10,122 nt of DNA from the NCBI GenBank assembly GCA_018812395.1, contig JAHJDS010000265.1:1-10122 (forward strand), read 5' to 3'. Each line of letters opens with the position of its first letter. Position 1 is the stretch's first letter. Shown piece by piece: positions 6,905-10,122 of this stretch. The notes under the pieces are model-generated. The model had not been told where the DNA came from. It was given only the letters and a program-made list of their open reading frames with translations, and did no database searches. The position numbers and the translations under genes were made by a program. This DNA is from Pseudomonadota bacterium (lineage in GTDB: Bacteria > Desulfobacterota > Desulfarculia > Desulfarculales > JAHJDS01).

Positions 6905-7099
6905 TGGTGGGAGCAGTGGTCTAAAAATAAAGATCTCCACCCCCCAGACCAACCGCCGCTCGTGCCGGGCGATCCGGATTAATGAGACACCGGCCTGGAC
7001 CCCGGCCAAGCCCTTGGTTCACCCGGATCGATGCCCAAAGGGCGGAGGTCCGGGGCAGATGACTTGCCATTCCCCGCCCATCTTGTCACAATCGATCCC
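6905..7099. other. Intergenic region between AT-rich methyltransferase and glycosyltransferase
   Basis: No gene seen. Composition switches back from AT-rich to GC-rich near 6940, marking the right-hand edge of the atypical segment. It holds inverted pair TGGTCT (6917-6922) / AGACCA (6946-6951) and an interleaved pair GGTGGGAG (6906-6913) / CTCCACC (6935-6941, one bulged base). No T-run follows, so no ordinary terminator is visible for the methyltransferase on this strand. If the glycosyltransferase starts at its upstream ATG (7031), the last part of this region is coding. Confidence 0.4.
7064..7092 (+). promoter_or_regulatory. Weak candidate promoter just before the glycosyltransferase start
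   Basis: TTGCCA (7064-7069), a 17-base spacer, then CACAAT (7087-7092). Transcription would begin at about 7099-7100, on the proposed GTG start, which also lacks a Shine-Dalgarno. Together these would fit a leaderless message, but both boxes are imperfect. Confidence 0.25.
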
Positions 7100-8347
7100 G
7101 TGACCACCCCGAACCCGATCGTCGTCCTGCGCCTGATCGCCCGTTTGAACCTGGGCGGCCCGGCCAAGCACGTCACCTGGCTCCTGCGGGAAATGGACCC
7201 CGCCGTGTTCCGGCAGACCCTGGTCTGCGGCCAGGTCGAGCCGGGCGAGGACGACATGACGCCCCTGATCCGGGCGGCCGGGGTCGAGCCGGTGGTGGTC
7301 CCCACTCTGGGCCGGAGCCTCCACCCGGTGCGGGACGCCAAATCGCTTCTGGCCTGCCTCGAGATCCTGGTCAGGACCAAGCCCGACCTGGTCCACACCC
7401 ACACCTCCAAGGCCGGATTCGTCGGTCGGGCGGCGGCGTTCGTCTACAACCTGGGGCGGCGGCTGGCCTTCCGGCCGCCGGTTCGGGTGGTCCACACCTT
7501 TCACGGCCACACCTTTCACTCCTATTTCGGGAGGCTGCGAGGGGGCCTCTTCCTGAGGATCGAGCGTCTCCTGGCCCGGCTGGCCACGGACAGGATCGTC
7601 GCCATCAGCCGCCGCCAGTACGAGGAAATCCACCTGACCTACGGCGTGGGCCGGCCCGGGCAGATGGTCGTCATCCCCCTGGGCGTGGACACCTCGCTGT
7701 GGGACGACCCGGCCCCGGGTCGGGATTTTTGGCGCCGCCGATTCGATTTCCAGGAAGATGAGATCGTCGTCGGCGCCGTGGGGCGGGTGGCCCCGGTCAA
7801 GAATTACGGCCTGCTGGTGGACGCGGCCGCGGCCCTGCGGGAGGTGGCGCCCGAGCACTATGAGCGCTGCCGGTTCGTGCTCATCGGCGGCGGCCCCCCG
7901 GACCAGACGGCGGCCCTGACCCGGCGGGCGGAAGAGGCCGGGGTGGGGAATCGCTTTCGGCTCCTGGGCCCGCTGGTCGATCCCGAAAATTTCTTCCCCG
8001 GCCTGGACGCGGTCCTGCTCACCTCGGACAACGAGGGCACGCCCTTGTCCCTGATCGAGGGCCTGGCCGCCGGCCGGCCGGTGGTGGCCACGGCCGTGGG
8101 CGGCGTGCCGGACGTGGTCGGCCCCCAGTTGGCAGTTCAGGACGGGTTCAGTGTTCACCACCGGGGGCTGTTGGCCGCACCCCGGGACGCCGTCGGTCTG
8201 GCCCGGGGCCTGGCCTGCCTGATGGATCCCCCGGACCTGGCCGCCCGCCTCGGCGCCCTGGGCCGACGTCACGTCAGGCTGACCTACGACAAGTCCCGGC
8301 TCGCGGCCGACCTGGGCCGTCTCTATCACGAGTTGATCCGGACCTGA
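7100..8347 (+). CDS. GT4-family glycosyltransferase (GT-B fold)
   Basis: Retaining glycosyltransferase, likely adding a sugar from an NDP-sugar to a lipid-linked or polysaccharide acceptor at the inner face of the membrane. With the start used here it has 415 residues. The N-terminal Rossmann domain (about 1-185) opens with PIVVLRLIARLNLGGPAKHV, whose GGPA loop is the usual acceptor-side motif, and contains PDLVHTHTSKAGFVGR. The C-terminal donor domain (about 190-400) has IPLGVD, GAVGRVAPVKN (Arg229 and Lys234 the expected phosphate contacts), and the E-x7-E motif Glu312/Glu320 in NEGTPLSLIEGLAAGRPVVA. The start is uncertain: the GTG at 7100 places the first strand six codons in, as is normal, whereas the ATG at 7031 adds 23 residues without family character; neither has a Shine-Dalgarno. 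No other polysaccharide genes are visible, so the product (O-antigen, capsule, exopolysaccharide) is open. Confidence 0.9.
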   Translation: MTTPNPIVVLRLIARLNLGGPAKHVTWLLREMDPAVFRQTLVCGQVEPGEDDMTPLIRAAGVEPVVVPTLGRSLHPVRDAKSLLACLEILVRTKPDLVHTHTSKAGFVGRAAAFVYNLGRRLAFRPPVRVVHTFHGHTFHSYFGRLRGGLFLRIERLLARLATDRIVAISRRQYEEIHLTYGVGRPGQMVVIPLGVDTSLWDDPAPGRDFWRRRFDFQEDEIVVGAVGRVAPVKNYGLLVDAAAALREVAPEHYERCRFVLIGGGPPDQTAALTRRAEEAGVGNRFRLLGPLVDPENFFPGLDAVLLTSDNEGTPLSLIEGLAAGRPVVATAVGGVPDVVGPQLAVQDGFSVHHRGLLAAPRDAVGLARGLACLMDPPDLAARLGALGRRHVRLTYDKSRLAADLGRLYHELIRT

Positions 8348-8388
8348 CCCCGCCTTGCGCCCGCCGCGCCTTTGGTTTACATTGAACT

Positions 8389-8408
8389 GGGTCCCGGAAA
8401 GGGAACCC
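8389..8408 (+). other. Imperfect inverted repeat upstream of the membrane protein gene
   Basis: GGGTCCC (8389-8395) and GGGAACCC (8401-8408) can pair with one unpaired A around a 5-base loop. It lies between the glycosyltransferase stop and the next start without a following T-run. It might be an operator or a leader hairpin; chance is also reasonable. Confidence 0.22.
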
Positions 8409-8424
8409 GCGCGCGGAGAGACCG

Positions 8425-8961
8425 TTGACCGTGGACAAAAAACGCCGTTTGGCCTTGATGGCCGTGGCCGTGATCCTGGTGCTGATGAGCGTCGGGGTCA
8501 GTTACCAGATCTGGGAGGCCTTCCACGGCTCCGACCGGACGCCGACCGACACCGGCCAGAATCCGGAGCTGACCAAGTGCCAGGACAATTATCAGGCCTA
8601 TCGGGCCAGGTGGCAGAGCTGTGACCGTCAACTGACCCTGATCAAGAAGAACCTGATCCCCGTCGTGGGGGGCAAGGCCCCCCAGATCAAGACGGTGACC
8701 GTGATCGACAACCAGACGCTGCAAAGCAACAAGATCGTCGATTCCCTGGACCGGCAGTTTTCGGTGAGCTACAAGGGCTGGGACGGCGAGCGTAAGAAGG
8801 CCGTCCTGGTCATCACCCCCTATGCCGACCAGAAGGCGTTCCAAAAACCGCTGAGCCGCACCGAATCCTACGCCTTCACGGTGAACAAACACCGCTACAA
8901 ACTGCTGGTGGTCAACTCCGGCCCCGACGCGGTCACCATCCGGGTCACCCGCTATCAGTAA
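8425..8961 (+). CDS. Membrane-anchored protein of unknown function
   Basis: A 178-residue protein with a basic N-terminus (DKKRR), one hydrophobic helix at about 9-28 (LALMAVAVILVLMSVGVSY) and a soluble remainder, most likely held on the periplasmic side as a signal anchor. The soluble part has two cysteines, Cys52 and Cys66, in a predicted helix and spaced 14 apart, which could form a disulfide. A beta-rich C-terminal half follows (about 88-178; e.g. KAVLVITPYAD, YKLLVVNSGPDAVTIRVTRY). I do not recognise a family. The start is a TTG with GGAG six bases upstream; a GTG two codons later (8431) is possible but its spacing to GGAG is 12. It lies 77 bases after the glycosyltransferase on the same strand and may share its transcript. 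Codon use is that of the GC-rich host, so it looks native. Confidence 0.75.
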   Translation: MTVDKKRRLALMAVAVILVLMSVGVSYQIWEAFHGSDRTPTDTGQNPELTKCQDNYQAYRARWQSCDRQLTLIKKNLIPVVGGKAPQIKTVTVIDNQTLQSNKIVDSLDRQFSVSYKGWDGERKKAVLVITPYADQKAFQKPLSRTESYAFTVNKHRYKLLVVNSGPDAVTIRVTRYQ

Positions 8962-8970
8962 CCCCGCCCG

Positions 8971-9023
8971 TTGCCGGCCGACCGTTCCGGCCCCATTGAC
9001 ATTCGCCGGGAAATGATTATCTA
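8971..9023 (+). promoter_or_regulatory. Promoter region of the hsp20 operon (sigma-70-like, possibly also sigma-32-like)
   Basis: TTGACA (8996-9001), 16 bases, then TATCTA (9018-9023) makes a good sigma-70-type promoter, with transcription starting near 9030. Overlapping its -35 is CCCCATTGA (8991-8999), close to the heat-shock sigma-32 -10 consensus CCCCATnTA; 13 bases upstream is TTGCCGG (8971-8977), a poor version of the matching -35 (CTTGAAA). A heat-shock sigma promoter would suit the operon, but GC-rich DNA gives CCCC runs by chance, so that part is tentative. Confidence 0.45.
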
Positions 9024-9089
9024 CCAAGTGTGAGGTCGTCATGGATCCGCCCGGGGCGCTCCGGCGGGCCGTCCCGGGGCGAATGCCGG

Positions 9090-9110
9090 GGACCTCGGCC
9101 GACGAGGTCC
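9090..9110 (+). promoter_or_regulatory. Perfect 8-bp hairpin in the hsp20 leader
   Basis: GGACCTCG (9090-9097), loop GCCGA, CGAGGTCC (9103-9110). It lies within a leader of about 115 bases and ends 24 bases before the Shine-Dalgarno GGAGGG (9135-9140). Small heat-shock genes often carry RNA thermometers in such leaders, but this stem does not itself cover the Shine-Dalgarno. A direct thermometer role is therefore not shown. Confidence 0.4.
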
Positions 9111-9145
9111 GTCAGGTAAAAAAACCGTCATTTTGGAGGGACAGC

Positions 9146-9604
9146 ATGACTATCTTTCGGTGGAATCCGTCGGCGTCCCGGTTCGGCCCCCTGGCTGAAC
9201 TCAGCCGCCTGAGCGGCGAGCTGGACCGTGTCAGTCGCCGCCTGTTCACCAATCGGGCGGCCACCAGGACGGCGGGCGTCTTCCCGGCCGTCAACCTGAG
9301 CCAGGACAAGGACAACGTCTACGTTCGGGCCGAACTGCCCGGCGTGGCGCCCGATCAACTGGACATCTCGGTCGAGGGCGAGACCCTGTCCCTTCGCGGC
9401 GAGCGCAAACCGACCGACATGGGCAAAGAGGTCAGCGTCCATCGCCGGGAGCGGGACTTCGGCTTCTTCCGGCGCCAGGTGGCCCTACCGACCCGGATCG
9501 ATCCGGACACGGTCAGGGCGGAGGTCAAGAGCGGGGTGCTTCGCATCACGTTGCCCAAGGCGTCCGAGGTCAAGCCCCGCCAGATCAGTGTTCAGGCCAA
9601 GTAG
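9146..9604 (+). CDS. hsp20: Small heat-shock protein, Hsp20/alpha-crystallin family (first of pair)
   Basis: ATP-independent chaperone that binds unfolding proteins in large oligomers and holds them for refolding by other chaperones; cytoplasmic. The 152 residues comprise a variable N-terminal arm (about 1-46), the alpha-crystallin domain (about 47-137: PAVNLSQDKDNVYVRAELPGV at its start and the hallmark VKSGVLRITLPK near its end) and a short C-terminal tail whose ISV may act as the I-x-I/V oligomer anchor. The N-terminal MTIFRWNP is common in bacterial members. GGAGGG ends five bases before the ATG at 9146, which favours this start; the frame is also open from an ATG at 9041, preceded by GAGG, and that would add 35 residues. 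A second Hsp20 gene follows after 13 bases. Confidence 0.93.
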   Translation: MTIFRWNPSASRFGPLAELSRLSGELDRVSRRLFTNRAATRTAGVFPAVNLSQDKDNVYVRAELPGVAPDQLDISVEGETLSLRGERKPTDMGKEVSVHRRERDFGFFRRQVALPTRIDPDTVRAEVKSGVLRITLPKASEVKPRQISVQAK

Positions 9605-9617
9605 TCGGAGGATGACC

Positions 9618-10010
9618 ATGAACGATAAAGAGTTCCAACCCGTGGACAAGGTGGAGGTCGAGGGTGAGCCCACCCAGGAGGGTCCGGTCTTCACCCCGCC
9701 CGTGGACATCTACGAGGCCCCGGACAAGCTGGTCCTGTTGGCCGATCTGCCCGGGGTCGAGCCGGCCGAACTGGACGTCGACCTCAAGGACGGCATCCTG
9801 ACCATCTCGGGACAGGTGCCGGCCGAGTCCGAGACCGAGCAGGTGCTTCTGGAGGAGTACCGGGTCGGCCGGTTCTATCGTCGTTTTTCGCTGAGCGAGG
9901 TGATCGATCAGGACAAGATCGAGGCCTCGATGGACAACGGCGTCCTGACCCTGGTCCTGCCCAAGATCGAGCCGGCCCAGCCGCGCAAGATCGAGGTCAG
10001 CGGCGGCTAA
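9618..10010 (+). CDS. hsp20: Small heat-shock protein, Hsp20/alpha-crystallin family (second of pair)
   Basis: Partner chaperone of 130 residues, clearly diverged from the upstream copy. An acidic N-terminal arm (about 1-24) is followed by the alpha-crystallin domain (about 25-116: PPVDIYEAPDKLVLLADLPGV at its start and MDNGVLTLVLPK at its end) and a short tail with KIEV. Its arm is acidic (DKEF, EVEGEPTQEG) where that of the first copy is basic, so the two may form mixed oligomers or have different clients; this is inference. The ATG at 9618 is preceded by GGAGG with six bases between. An ATG at 9612 would touch the Shine-Dalgarno, and the GTG at 9588 lies inside the previous gene. It ends shortly before a strong terminator, closing a two-gene operon. 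Confidence 0.93.
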   Translation: MNDKEFQPVDKVEVEGEPTQEGPVFTPPVDIYEAPDKLVLLADLPGVEPAELDVDLKDGILTISGQVPAESETEQVLLEEYRVGRFYRRFSLSEVIDQDKIEASMDNGVLTLVLPKIEPAQPRKIEVSGG

Positions 10011-10036
10011 ACGCCGGACCATCCCGGATACTTTTC

Positions 10037-10085
10037 GGCCCCGGCGAGCCGTCATTCAGTGGCTCGTCCGGGGCCCGTTATTTTT
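10037..10085 (+). terminator. Rho-independent terminator of the hsp20 operon
   Basis: A 14-bp GC-rich stem, GGCCCCGGCGAGCC (10037-10050) with GGCTCGTCCGGGGCC (10061-10075; one bulged T), closes a 10-base loop and is followed by TTATTTTT. It lies 26 bases past the second hsp20 stop. This is the best terminator in the window. Confidence 0.9.
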
Positions 10086-10122
10086 AGTTGATACAGAATC
10101 GAATCAGAGCGAATTATAACAC
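10086..10122 (+). other. AT-rich right edge, possible start of a further promoter
   Basis: After the terminator the sequence is AT-rich and includes TTGATA (10088-10093) and TATAAC (10115-10120). The boxes are about 21 bases apart, too far for a normal promoter, though TATAAC alone could be a -10 box for a gene beyond the window. Nothing else can be said. Confidence 0.2.

Noticed and set aside
7019..8329. 436-residue minus-strand open frame
   Set aside because: Exactly antisense to the GT4 glycosyltransferase, which has all family motifs; the minus-strand product has none.
8377..9042. 221-residue minus-strand open frame
   Set aside because: Antisense to the membrane protein; rich in Gly, Val, Asp and His and without domains.
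1..10122. CRISPR array, tRNA, rRNA or intact insertion sequence
   Set aside because: No regularly spaced direct repeats, cloverleaf-like segment, rRNA-like stretch or complete transposase was seen on either strand by eye.

Overview
The window looks like chromosomal DNA from a GC-rich Gram-negative bacterium. Most genes have the strong third-position G/C bias of a genome near 65-70% G+C; a 60-base sample at 7801-7860 has 44 G/C. A tandem nifU-nifS pair with a full three-domain NifU, a methylmalonyl-CoA epimerase and a large dCache-PAS hybrid sensor kinase would suit an anaerobic or microaerophilic lineage such as Desulfobacterota (former deltaproteobacteria). That placement is inference; there is no rRNA or marker gene here.

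Left part, all on the minus strand (1-5269). Reading in the direction of transcription: methylmalonyl-CoA epimerase, then nifU and nifS (stop and start codons overlapping as GTGA), then a hybrid sensor histidine kinase whose C-terminal receiver runs off the left edge of the window. A good sigma-70-type promoter with AT-rich dyad symmetry lies in front of nifU, so the iron-sulfur assembly pair can be transcribed apart from the epimerase. NifS takes sulfur from cysteine and hands it to the NifU scaffold.

Middle (5270-7100). A divergent intergenic region leads into a small plus-strand zinc-ribbon protein with a good promoter and Shine-Dalgarno. Next comes about 300 bp without an intact gene, containing a weak trace of a degenerate transposase. 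Then follows a strikingly AT-rich gene for a leucine-carboxyl-methyltransferase-like SAM-dependent enzyme (sampled lines 25-43% G+C). This is the clearest candidate for horizontally acquired DNA in the window.

Right part, all on the plus strand (7100-10122). A GT4 glycosyltransferase of the surface-polysaccharide kind, a small membrane-anchored protein of unknown function, and a two-gene operon of small heat-shock proteins (Hsp20). The Hsp20 pair is preceded by a promoter region with both sigma-70-like and possible sigma-32-like elements and a long, structured leader. It ends in a convincing rho-independent terminator at 10037-10085.

I found no CRISPR array, tRNA, rRNA, intact mobile element or clear new multi-gene defence or biosynthetic system. 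The points most worth a second look are the AT-rich methyltransferase island, the GGTCT/AGACC dyads (one pair at the nifU promoter, a similar one after the methyltransferase), and the Hsp20 leader with its possible second start codon.
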